From positions 62,001 through 126,000 of the forward strand of contig OW569361.1 in assembly GCA_937625935.1 (NCBI GenBank): a stretch of DNA of 64,000 nt, written 5' to 3'. A program made the translations under genes and the position numbers. Under the pieces are notes generated by a model. It ran no database searches. It was given only the letters and a program-made list of their open reading frames with translations, and was not told the origin of the DNA. Of this stretch, positions 48,808-59,869 are shown piece by piece (the stretch's first letter is position 1; every line of letters begins with the position of its first letter). Source of the DNA: Tetramitus jugosus. Its lineage: Eukaryota > Heterolobosea > Eutetramitea > Acrasida > Vahlkampfiidae.

Positions 48808-51253
48808 TCATTGTCCTATACCGACTTGACGGAGGAGCTGCATGACTTCGGGCGATAGTTTCAGTTCTTGCAAGTCAATATCTCTGATTGGGAGAGAGTG
48901 AGCACCTCGTTCCTGCTGTTCTTCCCAAGCCCGTATTCTTCTCTCTTCTTCTCTTTCTTTGAGAACTGCCTCTATTTCCCCAGATTCTTGTTCGAGTCGT
49001 TTCATCTGCCAGTCCATGTCACTGTTGATGCTTGTTCGTTTCTGTGGTGTTCGAACTTCACTATTCCTGGACTTTTGGGGCACAGTTCGTTGAGCTAGAG
49101 GCTTTCTGATTTGTGCCTCAGAATTCTGAACTACGCTCGTATTTCGTTTCTCTATGAGTGTCTCAGGTTGCCCTGGATGATAGTTCTCTTTGTCATTCTT
49201 GTTCTGAGAAGAAATGTTTCTGGTTGTCATCTTTGGTTGTATAGAAGGTGGTCGTAAGCTTGGAATGTTCATTCCTCGCTTCTCTGTTGGTGTACTGCTT
49301 CTCTGATTTGTCAATACTTTGACCTTCGATACCTTTTCTGGAGGCGGAGTAGAGCTTCTAACTTCAATGGAAGCATTTCTTGTTTTTCGAGGACTAGATA
49401 AACTTGGTTTAAAGGTACAATCCTCAACTTCCTTCTTTTCGAGCATCTTCCTTTCCATGAGTACTTTCTTTTCCACCTTCTTACTCCATTCGAATGATCT
49501 TTCTGCTATACTGGATGTGTTCAGTTGATTTGAAGAGTGATGTTTCGAGGTGACGGAACGAGGTGAAAAGGTGCATTCTGACAGCGATTCTCTGATTACT
49601 TCCTGCTTTAACATGCTCTTCTTCCTCTTATATTCGTTTCCTTTTTGTATTAATAGTTGCTCTCGAGGAATGTGTTTCTGTGATTGATAGTCAATCTCTC
49701 TTGATTTCGTACACAGACGAGGTTGGAAGGTGTACGCCGCAGATTGCTCCATTGAGTGCATGTTTAACTTTGGATCTCGAGGTTTTGTTAACCGATCCAT
49801 TGTTGAAGTATTTGTTCGCATTTCCATGAGATCTGCAAGTAGTTGACTGTATGGTAGCGCCTTAATCTCGTTGGTGTGAGAACTAACTTCTTCAAATTCC
49901 CTCAATTTTGATTGTTCAATCTTCCTTTTCGCTTCATCAGCCTTTCTCAGTAAGATATCCTGCACCGGCTCAGTTCTAACAAGGGTGGAGGATCGAGGAT
50001 TGATGGAGGGAGAAAACAGTTTATGTCCTGTTGTCGGATCAATATTATGTCTAGTCACAATATTCTGGAATTCCTGAATTTCTCTCTTACGATTCTCTTG
50101 TTCTATTGATGTGTAATACAATCTATCAAATACTTCTCCTTCTCTATATAAATTGGCTGAGTGGGCTGAAATCAGTGGTATTGAATCGTTCATTTCTTTT
50201 TCAATTGTTCTTTTCTTTTTCTCTTCCAGTTCTCTTTGTTTCTTTTGACCCTGTGCCAATAAATGTTCGTGTATATTACTATTTCTGCCCATTTGACTAG
50301 CTATTCGATCTGATATACTATTGATCTTTGGGTTGGAAAGGAGTTGTCGCTTCTCTTGCTGCTCAATCTTTTCCTTTTGATGCTTTATCTTCTCATCTCT
50401 TTCTTTTCCCCAAGCAATGATATTGTCAATGTTTCGATGAATTGTTTTCGAGACAGGATTGATATTTGGAGTTCCGCATTGTTCCTTCTTCTCTCTTTCG
50501 AGTAGTTCATTCTTCAATTGCTCTCTCTTCTCCATGTTATGTTTCCGAACATCCTGCAACCGTTCATGAGCCGGTCCAAGGAATTTAATGTCTCGAGAAA
50601 GTTTTGATATTCTAGGAGAGGATAAATTCTTCATCTCCTTTGCATCCTTCTCTCTTCTCATTTCATCGAGGCGAGCTTCCTTTTCGTGATAACGACTCAT
50701 CAATAAATCCTGGATGGGTACATCTCGTTTGATACTGCGAGCTGTGTCTGTGATATCAGGTTTGTTACTTGATACCTCAGCTGCTATCTTTTGTTTCTCC
50801 AGTTCTCGCTTTTTCTGCTTACTACGCGGCATCACAAAAACATTAGTTGGGCCATGTTGAACATAACAAAAGAGAAAGTTGGAATACTTACAGTGCCTCA
50901 CCATAACTGAGTAAACGGTCTTGCACAGAGACTGACGACTTATTCTTTTGACTATTCGAAGAGATTATGCTGGTATTAAAATCAAACCCGCTCATATTGA
51001 ACTCGACCGAACAATCATTGCTTTTCTCAGAGTTAGGAGATGAGATGGCAACCTCGTCTTCTTCGTCCCCCTCTCTATTACTTTTTCTTGGTTCTTTCTC
51101 TTTTGCTAGCAAGAGTTTGAAGTCTTGGATACTCTTTTTCGTTTGTTCATAGTTTGTTTCTAACTTTTCGGCAGCTTCGAGAGCAGATCGACCAGATTCT
51201 GATGCTTTGGTCCAATTTCTTGGTGAAGGGATCTCACTATTTTGATTCCTCAT
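48808..51253 (-). CDS. repeat-rich coiled-coil protein, two exons
   Basis: No named family. Exon 1 is 50892-51253. The intron is 50822-50891 (GTAAGT...GCGTAG). Exon 2 is 48808-50821. The join is in phase (CT|T, Leu) and yields 791 aa. The protein is highly charged, with alternating Lys/Glu helices and a recurring unit of the form P-x-I-x-x-x-S-x-x-I...(D/E)-x-L-L-x-x (for example S-S-P-R-I-S-K-L-S-R-D-I, S-N-P-K-I-N-S-I-S-D-R-I, S-P-S-I-N-P-R-S-S-T-L). Similar units with D-R-L-Y tails occur in many protist cytoskeletal proteins, so a microtubule or flagellar role is plausible but inferred. An E2F-like site (TTTTGGCGCC, 51394-51403) lies about 140 bp upstream of the start. Confidence 0.7.
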
Positions 51254-51444
51254 TGCTAGCTACTTCGCAAAGATTGATGCACTAGCCTGACTATCAACTG
51301 GTGAGACAATAAAAACGTAGCGTGTTTGTTGTGGTTGTTGTCATACGAGCTGTTACGCACTCGAAAATCATATGCATAAAAGTGTAACGACAATTTTGGC
51401 GCCACTACAGTTCATTGTTTATAGAGTGGTCGGACAGGTTTGGA

Positions 51445-53292
51445 TTAGACTGTGTAACGCACATCATTAGCAATAGAATTCCATATCATACAGTTGTTGG
51501 ATATGATTTCGTGCTTGATGGAGACCTGAGCAAACTGGCTAGCAGGGGATGTGGAGATGGTTCTGTTGTCCACCTCTAAACCACTTAAGGAATGATCCAA
51601 TAATTTATAACTGAGCTTAATGTAGGCATTTGTTCCCACGAGAAGCGGATCCTTTTTCCTATCAGAGTCAATCTCTGTTTGCAAGTCGTTTGAGCTACTA
51701 AAGTAGATTTTGGCAGCAAGCACTACTTCGAGATTTTTCGTCTTAAACTTGTTGCCGAGCTTCCAAAGGAGAGCATGTGCACTATTGGATTTGGAAACTT
51801 GACCTACAGTGCTCTGCATTAGCTTGAAATCACTGATCGAGTTCTTGTTGGGGAAGGGTATATAAACATTGCAGTACTCAAAATTGTTTGATACAGTTTT
51901 TTCCAATTTCAATTGTATTAAAACTTCGACAGTATCCATGTTATTCTCGACAAATTCTCTCATTTGATAGAAACCTCTCAATGGAAGGCTGACATTCGAT
52001 TGAGCGTTAGAGGAGTTGATGGATGTTGATTCATCACAAACATTGTATTTACAGAGAACGAATCCACCTGGTGGCGGACTGAAGACAAGCGTAAATGGAT
52101 TCGTTGGACTGAGAACTTGAGGATACTGTGAGCAACATCGATGAGCTGCGAACTGAGTAATATTTGACAGATTAGATAACTGTACGCTAATGTCTGGAGA
52201 TCCGGCCACATCAGCACTGCACATGATGGAGCCATGACAAGACCAAATATCGGGTATCTTGGGCTTATCATATTGTATCGATTCAATATTCTCTCGAATG
52301 ATAAAAGTGATTCGCTGTTTGTCTATATTGCGTTGTTCGTGGCTCCTCCAAGAAGGTCTCTTCCTATCAAATCCGTCGATCCTATGGGTCAAAGGTCTCG
52401 ATATCAATTGATGCACATTGGTCGATGTTTCTAATGGTCTACCAAATGGCATACTCTGACTCAGAAACATGTGCATATACAGTGCGACAGGGTCCATGTT
52501 TTGATGAAGATTCTGCGGTCTCGGTTGACTCTTGGCCAAAAAATAAGCGCTCGACATGTCCTGGAGCATACACAATGCACCAGTCACTGATGTCAAATCA
52601 ATCAAATCAAACGCTCTTGTACTGTCATTGTTATTCTGATGCGAATCAAACGGCAGTCTATGAGTAGTCACCACACACTTGTTCCGAAAAGTGTTTGTCA
52701 AGTGAAACACGAGTGAATCCTTTCTCTGCAAATCAGTCATTTGCGAATGATAAAACTGTACAAATTTCTTACCATCTGCACCGTCCATAAACGGAAGTGC
52801 AATAAACGAGACTCCACCAACAACAATCGCCACAAACGGCCACAAAATAAACTCATCCATCACCTCTTCCTGCTGCTCCAAATCATCCAATCCACTATTA
52901 CTATTCATTTCAGAATGTAAATCAGTGTCTTCATCTGTCATCATGGAAGAAGAATTGTCCAATGATGTCTGCTGCTGCTGCTGCAGTTGACTTCGCAATC
53001 TCTTCTGATTCAATTTCAATGAAAACAAGAGGAAACATTCGTTTGTCAATTGATCACTAATCACTTTTTCTAAACATCCCAGATATGTCTTGACTAAAAC
53101 AGAGTCACTCATGGATGAGAGATCACAGCTATTTGGTTGTTGCTGAGACGATGATTGACTCGTTGGATTGGTTGGGATCAGCATTTGTTGTCTTTTCTCT
53201 ACCGTGGGAAATTTTCTGGACATTACCAATTGACCATTTTCATTCACGATCCATAGTGCTCTCAATTGACATGGTGAACCAATGCTCGTCAT
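51445..53292 (-). CDS. AP5M1: AP-5 adaptor complex subunit mu
   Basis: Medium subunit of AP-5, the adaptor that works with SPG11/SPG15 in late-endosome to Golgi retrieval. The 615-residue protein has the N-terminal longin-like domain (L-R-A-L-W-I-V...M-S-R-K-F-P-T-V-E-K-R) and a C-terminal mu-homology domain (I-E-S-I-Q-Y-D-K, G-S-I-M-C-S-A-D-V-A-G-x-P-D-I, F-S-P-P-P-G-G-F-V-L-C-K-Y, G-F-Y-Q-M-R-E, N-N-F-E-Y-C-N-V-Y-I-P-F, Y-K-L-L-D-H-S-L-S-G, ending Y-M/I-W-N-S). The F-P-T-V-E-K-R and N-N-F-E-x-C motifs separate it from AP-1 to AP-4 mu chains. Gln-rich and acidic inserts lie in the longin domain. Divergent from EB1 with only about 100 bp between start codons. Confidence 0.9.
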   Translation of the reverse strand: MTSIGSPCQLRALWIVNENGQLVMSRKFPTVEKRQQMLIPTNPTSQSSSQQQPNSCDLSSMSDSVLVKTYLGCLEKVISDQLTNECFLLFSLKLNQKRLRSQLQQQQQTSLDNSSSMMTDEDTDLHSEMNSNSGLDDLEQQEEVMDEFILWPFVAIVVGGVSFIALPFMDGADGKKFVQFYHSQMTDLQRKDSLVFHLTNTFRNKCVVTTHRLPFDSHQNNNDSTRAFDLIDLTSVTGALCMLQDMSSAYFLAKSQPRPQNLHQNMDPVALYMHMFLSQSMPFGRPLETSTNVHQLISRPLTHRIDGFDRKRPSWRSHEQRNIDKQRITFIIRENIESIQYDKPKIPDIWSCHGSIMCSADVAGSPDISVQLSNLSNITQFAAHRCCSQYPQVLSPTNPFTLVFSPPPGGFVLCKYNVCDESTSINSSNAQSNVSLPLRGFYQMREFVENNMDTVEVLIQLKLEKTVSNNFEYCNVYIPFPNKNSISDFKLMQSTVGQVSKSNSAHALLWKLGNKFKTKNLEVVLAAKIYFSSSNDLQTEIDSDRKKDPLLVGTNAYIKLSYKLLDHSLSGLEVDNRTISTSPASQFAQVSIKHEIISNNCMIWNSIANDVRYTV

Positions 53293-53338
53293 GCTTTGTG
53301 TGCTTTTTTTCTTCTTCTATTTGTCTAAACTCCGCATG

Positions 53339-53367
53339 TTTTGGCGGGTAAAACCCTGTTCCCGCCA
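53339..53367. promoter_or_regulatory. paired E2F-like sites in the AP5M1/EB1 divergent promoter
   Basis: TTTTGGCGGG and, in the opposite orientation, CCCGCCATTAA are separated by about 12 bp. Both resemble the E2F/DP consensus TTTSSCGC or TTTGGCGG. They lie in the roughly 100-bp gap between the AP5M1 start (53292) and the EB1 start (53394). Function is inferred. Confidence 0.4.
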
Positions 53368-53393
53368 TTAATGAACAAGAAAATCGTTTCTCT

Positions 53394-54413
53394 ATGGCTG
53401 AAGCAGAACAACAACAACGACAACAAACGAAAATGCCAGCTGAGAAGCCAATAGGAATGATGAATGATGCCGTACGTACAATCTTTTTCCCTTTTTTTAA
53501 CCTCACATCACCTTGATGAAGCTTCATCTCACCGACCTGAGAACTTTATATAAAACTTTAGTACTTTGTCGGTAGAAAAGAGCTGTTGACATGGCTCAAC
53601 ACATTCTTCAAGTTTAGCTATGAACGAATTGAACAAGTGTGTACAGGTGCCGCACACTGTCAAATCATGGATGCCATCTATCCTGGTCAAGTACAGTTGA
53701 ACAAGGTGAATTTTTATGCCAGATTTGACTATGAGTACATGAAGAACTATAAGCTTTTGCAAAATATATTTAATAAGATGAATATTTCAAAGGTAATTGA
53801 TGTAAATAGACTGATCAAGGGCAAATATCAGGACAATCTCGAGTTTTTACAATGGATGAAGCGATATTTTGATACGACTTATGATGGAAGTGCCTATGAT
53901 GCTCTTGCGAGAAGAACTCAAGCCATAAAGGACTATGATGGAAAGTGGACAAGTAAGCCAATGTCTACTACCACTAATACGGCTAATAGCAATAGCAATA
54001 ATAACAATGTGAATAATTCGTTTGCGATTCGGAGGAGTGGACCAGGCAGTACAGTCGGTAGTGGAGCAAGAGAACCAGTGGCACAACGACGCACATCAAG
54101 TAGGCTATCAATACCACAACCGGACGAAGCGACCAATTCGAAGCTGAGACAACTAGGAATACAGAACACAGAGTTGAGACAAGAAGTAACCAATCTCGAG
54201 AGAGAAAGAGACTTTTACTTCCAAAAGTTGAGAGACATTGAAGTCCTGTGTCAAGATTTTGTAACGGCTGCATCTACATCCTCTCCACCCAGTGCTCAAA
54301 GTGTTGTCGAGCACATTCAAAACATTCTGTTTGCTACAGAAGAGGATTTTGTATCTGTAGATGATTTAAATCTGCAACATTCGAACGACGAACAAACAAT
54401 GGTCGATGAATAG
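53394..54413 (+). CDS. EB1: EB1 microtubule plus-end-tracking protein, two exons
   Basis: Binds growing microtubule ends through its calponin-homology domain and recruits other tip proteins through its EBH domain. Exon 1 is 53394-53471 (26 codons, ending K-P-I-G-M-M-N-D-A). The intron is 53472-53561 (GTACGT...TTTAG), phase 0. Exon 2 (53562-54413) begins Y-F-V-G-R-K-E-L-L-T-W-L-N. Total 309 aa. The CH domain runs to about residue 130 (C-T-G-A-A-H-C-Q-I-M-D, L-I-K-G-K-Y-Q-D-N-L-E-F-L-Q-W). A Ser/Asn-rich linker follows, then the EBH coiled coil (L-E-R-E-R-D-F-Y-F-x-K-L-R-D-I-E). The tail ends acidic but lacks the animal EEY/F motif. Convergent with a kinesin gene. Confidence 0.95.
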
Positions 54414-54517
54414 GCTGATTTCGTTATTTTTTGAGGAGAACTGTAACGAACCACGCCTGAATGATGACTTAAGAGTGTAAAACAGAAATATACAACAAAT
54501 AGTTAACATTTGGGTGT

Positions 54518-57500
54518 TTATTCTTGGTTTACATCATCAATTGGAGAAAGGGATACCTCTTCCTTCCTCTTTGTGATTGAAAATATCTTTCGTTCAAAGT
54601 CTTGAGACTGTGACATGATGTGATCCATCTTAACTTTCATTTCCCTTTGAATGTCTCTGAGTGCCTCTTCCATTCGCGATTGATATTCGTGGACTTCGGA
54701 CACCTTCGAGTTCAACGTCTCACCCAGCTCTCCAATCATCTTCTTCTCAACTTCGATCTCATTGGCGTACATCTCGTGTTCTCCATTCAGTTGCTTCACT
54801 ATTTCCTTCATTTTCGACACCTGATGAGATAGGCATTGTTGGTTATGCTTCTGCTCATTAAACGTCTCAGTAAGTTGGGCAATGTCCTCAGAGATTTCAC
54901 GAGAACTCTGCTCAAGTTGAAGTTTAAGAAACTGTAAATCAGATATCTTTTGGTTGAGAGAGTCAGTCTGGATCTTGATGATCCCATACTGGCATTCAAA
55001 GTACTTCTTCTGCTCAGACAACTTTTCCAAAGTTCTCTTGCGTCTGTCAACTTCTTCTTGTTTCTGGGAAACATCATAGTCAATGGTGGCTATTTGTTGC
55101 TTGTAACTGGCACATTGATTCTCTGTCATCACTAAAACATCTCTTAATCGAGAGCACTGATCCAAAAGATCATCATAGCTCTTTCTTTGTTCCAAGAGCT
55201 GTTCTTGAACCTTCTCCTTCTCTTCAGAAACAAGAGTCAGTTCTCTCTCGACATCAGGTATGGAGGAAGCTATAATATCCTTTTCAGATGACAAATTAGC
55301 CTTCTCTTCTTTGAGCATTCGAATATCCATACCAAGTTTTTCAAGTTCTTCTAAGATGCCTTGTTCCTTCAACTTTGATTCCTTCAGGGAACATTGTTCA
55401 CGCTCAATAGATGTTCGAATGGCTTCCAATTGTGAATTTAAATTGTTCAGTGCATTTGACTCCATGTTGACTGTAGATTGAAGGAAATTTTTCTTCGATT
55501 CACATGCTTCTATACTCTTCTGTAACTCCGCAATTTCTTGCAGTTCTAACTTGTTCCTCTCCTCACATTCACTATGTTCTACAACTAATGATTCGTGTTG
55601 AGATTTCAGCTGGGCTATCTCTGATTCCTTCTCTTGTATTTTGTCCTTAATCTCAATGTATTTGTTGTTCGTCTGAGTAAGATCTGCGCTCGCTGCAATT
55701 AATTGCTCTGCCAATCGATCATTTTCTCGAGACACTTTCACTATCATGTTCTTGCTCTTCAATTCTAACTCTTGTTTCTCCTTGAGAACGATCTCTGATC
55801 TTGAGATATTAGCAGTGAGTTCGAGTAATTCTGTATTGAATTGATCCTTCTTCTTGCGCATATCAGACACAATTGTCACTAACTCAATGCACTCTGCACC
55901 AAGGGCCTCCCTCTCCTTCTTCAAGTTTTCCACCTGGTGTAGCATTGCTTCTTGTTCTGCCACATAACCATCATACTTTTCTTTCAATGATTGATAGTCA
56001 TGTTCTTCTCTCTCTGCTTTTTCTTTCAATTCCTCAAACATAGCGTTATACTTTTTGGTAGTCTTTGTTAACCTATTTACATCCAGCTCATATTTTGCAA
56101 TGCTATCAGTTAGATCAGTGTGCTTCTTCACTAAACTCTGATGTTGTTCAGACTGATCCTTAATTGCCTTCAGTTCTTTCTCCAATTTTTGAAGATCTCC
56201 AAGGCGTTTGTTGTAAGCCATTTGTGTCTCGTTCATCTTTTGAACCTTCTTCATCAAGTGTCGCACACTGGCTTTAAGCTCACCGTATTTCAACCGAAGT
56301 TCCTTCTCCTCCTCTTCAACAGACTTATAGCATTGACTACAGCAATAGGGACCACTAGGCCCATCACCAATATCCTGAATGCTCATATTAAGACTCATGT
56401 CGTTGTATGACATCATTGATTCGTTCATACTACAATTCATCAAGTCTCTTCCTGTCAGTCTGTCGATGTGTTTCTTGAGCTCAGTGATCTCAATCTTTTG
56501 AGTTTCTACAATACTCTTAAGTAGTGCAGCTTCTGAATTATCATCTAGTAAATTGATATGAGGATCATTCTTAATCTTCTTAGCATTAGCGCCAAATTGG
56601 AGTGTGCTTAGTGTTTCTCCTTCGTTAAATGTGGAAGGTGAAACATTGATAACGAGAGCAGTTTTGCAGTTACCACCGAGAGAGTGCTTCAGCACCTTAG
56701 TAAGAACCGAGTCTCGATATGGAACAAAATGATTCTGAGTCAAAGCATTAATTACACGAGACAACACGAACAATGATTTGTTGATATTTGTTCCCTCTTT
56801 GAACCTTTCGCCAGTAGATCTAGTTTTCTTTTGTTTCTCACTGCCAGCAAGATCCACGAGATACAACTTACTGACCAAACTCGTTTTTGTTAGTGTGTTG
56901 GTTTGTTTGATGGATACGACAAAAATGCTGTGACTTCGAGAGCTGATTGCATTCATATCGGTGGATCCAGTCTTACGATTTGCTAATCCCTGTACAAGTA
57001 ATTGAACTGTCTTTGGTAGTCCATTGACAGTCTTGTGAGTAAGCACCTCCTCCCACTCAGCGTTCATATTCCTCATATCAATGTTTTTTATCTCTGTACA
57101 AAGAGAGTTAGATATCAGAGCAGTTCATTAAAATTACTATTCGAATATAAAACTTACTTGGATTCAACAAATCATTGACTCGTTCATTGTAAATCTCAAA
57201 GAAGGAGACATGAACGGAGCATTCCATATCATCCAGAGTACCTATCCGATCGAAAATTACTTCAATCGCTCGAGGTATAATTCCTCTCAATTCACTCTCA
57301 GTGTCTGACTCTATATCTGGACCCATCATCGTATATGTTTTGCCACTACCCGTTTGTCCATAGGCAAAGATGGTACCGTTGAATCCTTGGAATACGCCAT
57401 CAATCACTGGTATTCCAATGGAATCAAATAATTCATCCTGCTTTGCATTCTCTCCAAAAACTTGGTTGAACGTGAACATTTTCTAATACACGAGTCAATG

Positions 57501-57766
57501 ATATTAGACAATGTTAAACAACACTCGAGGTTCTACACCAACACATTTCTATTCTTGCAACTACTTACTTCTCCAACTTTGCATGATTCGTGTACTACTG
57601 AAACGCATCTATTCGAGTTTTCGGCAAACTCCCTACTGTTCATTGGTCTGACTCGGCACACCACTTGTATATTATCCTTGGAAGACGAGCCTCCCCTCTG
57701 GTGAGAAGGAGAAGGCGAAGAAGAGCTGAGGGATGTAAATATCGGAGATGGGGATGGATGTGACAT
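54518..57766 (-). CDS. kinesin with N-terminal motor, three exons
   Basis: Plus-end-type motor protein, 1032 aa. Exon 1 is 57569-57766 (I-Q-V-V-C-R-V-R-P-M-N). Intron 1 is 57483-57568 (GTAAGT...ATTAG). Exon 2 is 57158-57482 (Y-G-Q-T-G-S-G-K-T-Y-T-M, the P-loop; S-F-F-E-I-Y-N-E-R-V). Intron 2 is 57094-57157 (GTAAGT...TACAG). Exon 3 is 54518-57092 plus one base at 57093 (switch I N-A-I-S-S-R-S-H-S; switch II D-L-A-G-S-E; P-Y-R-D-S-x-L-T; N-E-G-E-T-L-S-T-L-Q-F-G). All joins are in phase. After the motor (about residue 395) the rest is coiled coil, with a short Cys pair (Y-C-C-S-Q-C). Motor sequence is closest to the kinesin-1/-3/-5 type, but I cannot fix the family. No tail domain recognised. 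Confidence 0.9.
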
Positions 57767-58211
57767 ATATGTATCGGTATCTTATGTGTAAGTTGTTTCT
57801 CGGGGATAAAACGACTCAAAATTTCGGCACTTTCGAAGCATCCACTCGTTCGTAAGTCTCTCAACGGTTTTTACGATGTTTCCCCGAAAACACCGAGCGG
57901 GATGATTCCCAACATTGTTTAGTGTCAGATGAAGCCAGGACTCAATTGATTAAGTCTCAGTACTCTGACCGAACATGAGAGCTATCCTTCATCTTCTTCG
58001 TTTGTTTTGTTCTTCTGTCTGGAGCTCAGAAGGCGACACTTGATGCTCCCTTGAAGAGCGACGTCATCTGTTTCGCTTCCGACATCTTTTATCAATGATT
58101 CGTATTTCATCATCAACACCACCACCAAAAACACTCCCACTGCCTAGATTGAACATCGGCTCCCAACACTTTTTTACAACAAGGAACAAAAAAAAACACG
58201 AAAAAAACCAC
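57767..58211. promoter_or_regulatory. divergent promoter region between kinesin and B-box gene
   Basis: About 445 bp between opposed start codons. Two stretches resemble each other in opposite orientation (TTCTCGGGGATAAAA near 57800 and TTTCCCCGAAAA near 57881). From 58095 the frame of the B-box gene is open but low complexity (Pro/Thr/Lys). Nothing else identified. Confidence 0.35.
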
Positions 58212-59564
58212 ATGTCCAACAACATGGTCGATGAACGTAGTACTTCGCCCTCATCTTCCTCTTCCTCTTCTGCTGCTGCCTCCTCACTCTTCCTATCTCC
58301 TCCATCTTCTTCTTCTTCTTCTTCTTCACAACAAACATGCACTTGTAAACTACATCCACTCGAAACGATCAAATTCGAATGTCATGACTGTGACAAACTC
58401 ATTTGTGTCTATTGTAAATTGATACATCATCGGTCACATAATGTGACACGCTACGTTGTGAGCACCATTATTCGAACACCTTTAATTTTCCCGCCATCGT
58501 CACCCACAAGTCCGACTGCCACTACGACGGTGACATCTGCAACAGCTGACACAAATGATGAAATTCATTGTAGTAGTCATAATAATAACAATAATAATAA
58601 TAACGAAAATCGCAAAAGAGATGTCGAATCAACAACATCTTCAGCATCATCATTAACGTTGTTTGTTCCTCATGTGAACAACAACAAAAGAACAAAAGCA
58701 ACATGTGCAAAGGATCATGACAACTGTGATGATGATGATGATGAGAATAGTTGTGATGAGAATGACAAGGACAGTAGTGATCATCATGCAAGCAAGAGAG
58801 TTGCAATCGAACAACCATCATCATCATCGTCATCATCATCACCTTGTCCATTTTTTATGCCTACGTCGACATCATCATTGGCATCATCGACATCGACATC
58901 GTTTGATCATCAAAATGATCAACAATTTTGGAATCAGTTGGCTGATTTGTGTCAGGATTTAAGTTCCACTGTGAATCAATTGAATGAAATCTATAGGGAA
59001 TCAGAGATGATACTAGAGCACATTGAACGTGCAAAAATGAGTCATAATCCAAACTCTCCTACTACTACTACTTTTACTACTATTACGCCTCTTTCAACTA
59101 CAAGCACGAGTACTCCCATGTCTGCTGTATCGTCAATGTCATGTTCACCTCTCTATGAACAACAACAACAACAACAACTGCCTGAACAACAACAGGAGGA
59201 AGAAGGCAATGGAAATGCAATCGCATCTCCTTCATCTCATCATGCGGCTGATGGTGACAATGATGAGGAAGACAATGAAATTTATTTGAAGAGCTTGAGC
59301 ATTAATTCGCTGACAAGTGATGATCATTCCTTGAGTAGTGCAAGCAGTATCATCAGTAGTATGGGTGGTACTGATGGCACTGTCAGTGAAAAATGGATGA
59401 AAATGATGAGCAAGTTTGGATTGCCAAACGAGGATGGCATGCCCGTGGAGGAAGATACAGGTGACAGAAAGAAGTCGGCCAGAAAAAAGAAGAGCCAAGG
59501 AACTCACAAGGAAAAATCTTCATCGAGGAGCAAATCGAAAAGTAAGAGTTCGAAATCCAGTTAA
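58212..59564 (+). CDS. B-box zinc-finger protein, low-complexity
   Basis: 450-residue protein with a single B-box-type zinc finger at about residues 43-78: C-x2-H (C45, H48), C-H-D-C (57-60), C-V-Y-C (65-68) and two His pairs (H-H-x-x-S-H). This is the Cys/His layout of TRIM-type B-boxes. No RING precedes it, so it is not a ubiquitin ligase of the usual TRIM build. The rest is Ser, Thr, Asn, Asp and Gln runs, with one short helical segment (about 243-275, F-W-N-Q-L-A-D-L-C-Q-D-L) and a basic, Ser-rich tail (K-S-A-R-K-K-K-S). Partners unknown. ATG 58212 is chosen over 58095. Confidence 0.7.
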   Translation: MSNNMVDERSTSPSSSSSSSAAASSLFLSPPSSSSSSSSQQTCTCKLHPLETIKFECHDCDKLICVYCKLIHHRSHNVTRYVVSTIIRTPLIFPPSSPTSPTATTTVTSATADTNDEIHCSSHNNNNNNNNENRKRDVESTTSSASSLTLFVPHVNNNKRTKATCAKDHDNCDDDDDENSCDENDKDSSDHHASKRVAIEQPSSSSSSSSPCPFFMPTSTSSLASSTSTSFDHQNDQQFWNQLADLCQDLSSTVNQLNEIYRESEMILEHIERAKMSHNPNSPTTTTFTTITPLSTTSTSTPMSAVSSMSCSPLYEQQQQQQLPEQQQEEEGNGNAIASPSSHHAADGDNDEEDNEIYLKSLSINSLTSDDHSLSSASSIISSMGGTDGTVSEKWMKMMSKFGLPNEDGMPVEEDTGDRKKSARKKKSQGTHKEKSSSRSKSKSKSSKSS

Positions 59565-59869
59565 GTTGCTTCGGTTTCACGATCTTTTTTGTAACAGTAT
59601 ACAACAACATAAAAAACAATACGAAAACAATCACACGATAATCTCCTGCACAAATTTGACACGCCTCAAGAGCATTTCCAAACTGAAGCGGAGAATTTGC
59701 GCTGCTTCAACTAAACCAGGAACGTTCACACACTTTGCTTACTGCGGAACAAGCAAAAAATTCAAAAAAGCTTTTTCACGCGCAACCACGACAAAAGCTT
59801 TCTCACGCATCATTAAAAAAAAACACGCAACTACAACAACACATCATCAACTCTATCGTTAGTAAAACA
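59565..59869. other. intergenic region before NMD3
   Basis: About 305 bp between the B-box gene and the NMD3 start. It is AT-rich with short A/T runs and repeated AAAGCTTT(C/T)TCACGC-like pieces near 59769-59810. No gene or RNA recognised; probably the NMD3 promoter and leader. Confidence 0.4.

Noticed and set aside
58255-58330. Dense TCT/TCC repeat that could be read as a regulatory microsatellite
   Set aside because: It encodes the poly-Ser runs of the B-box protein in frame.
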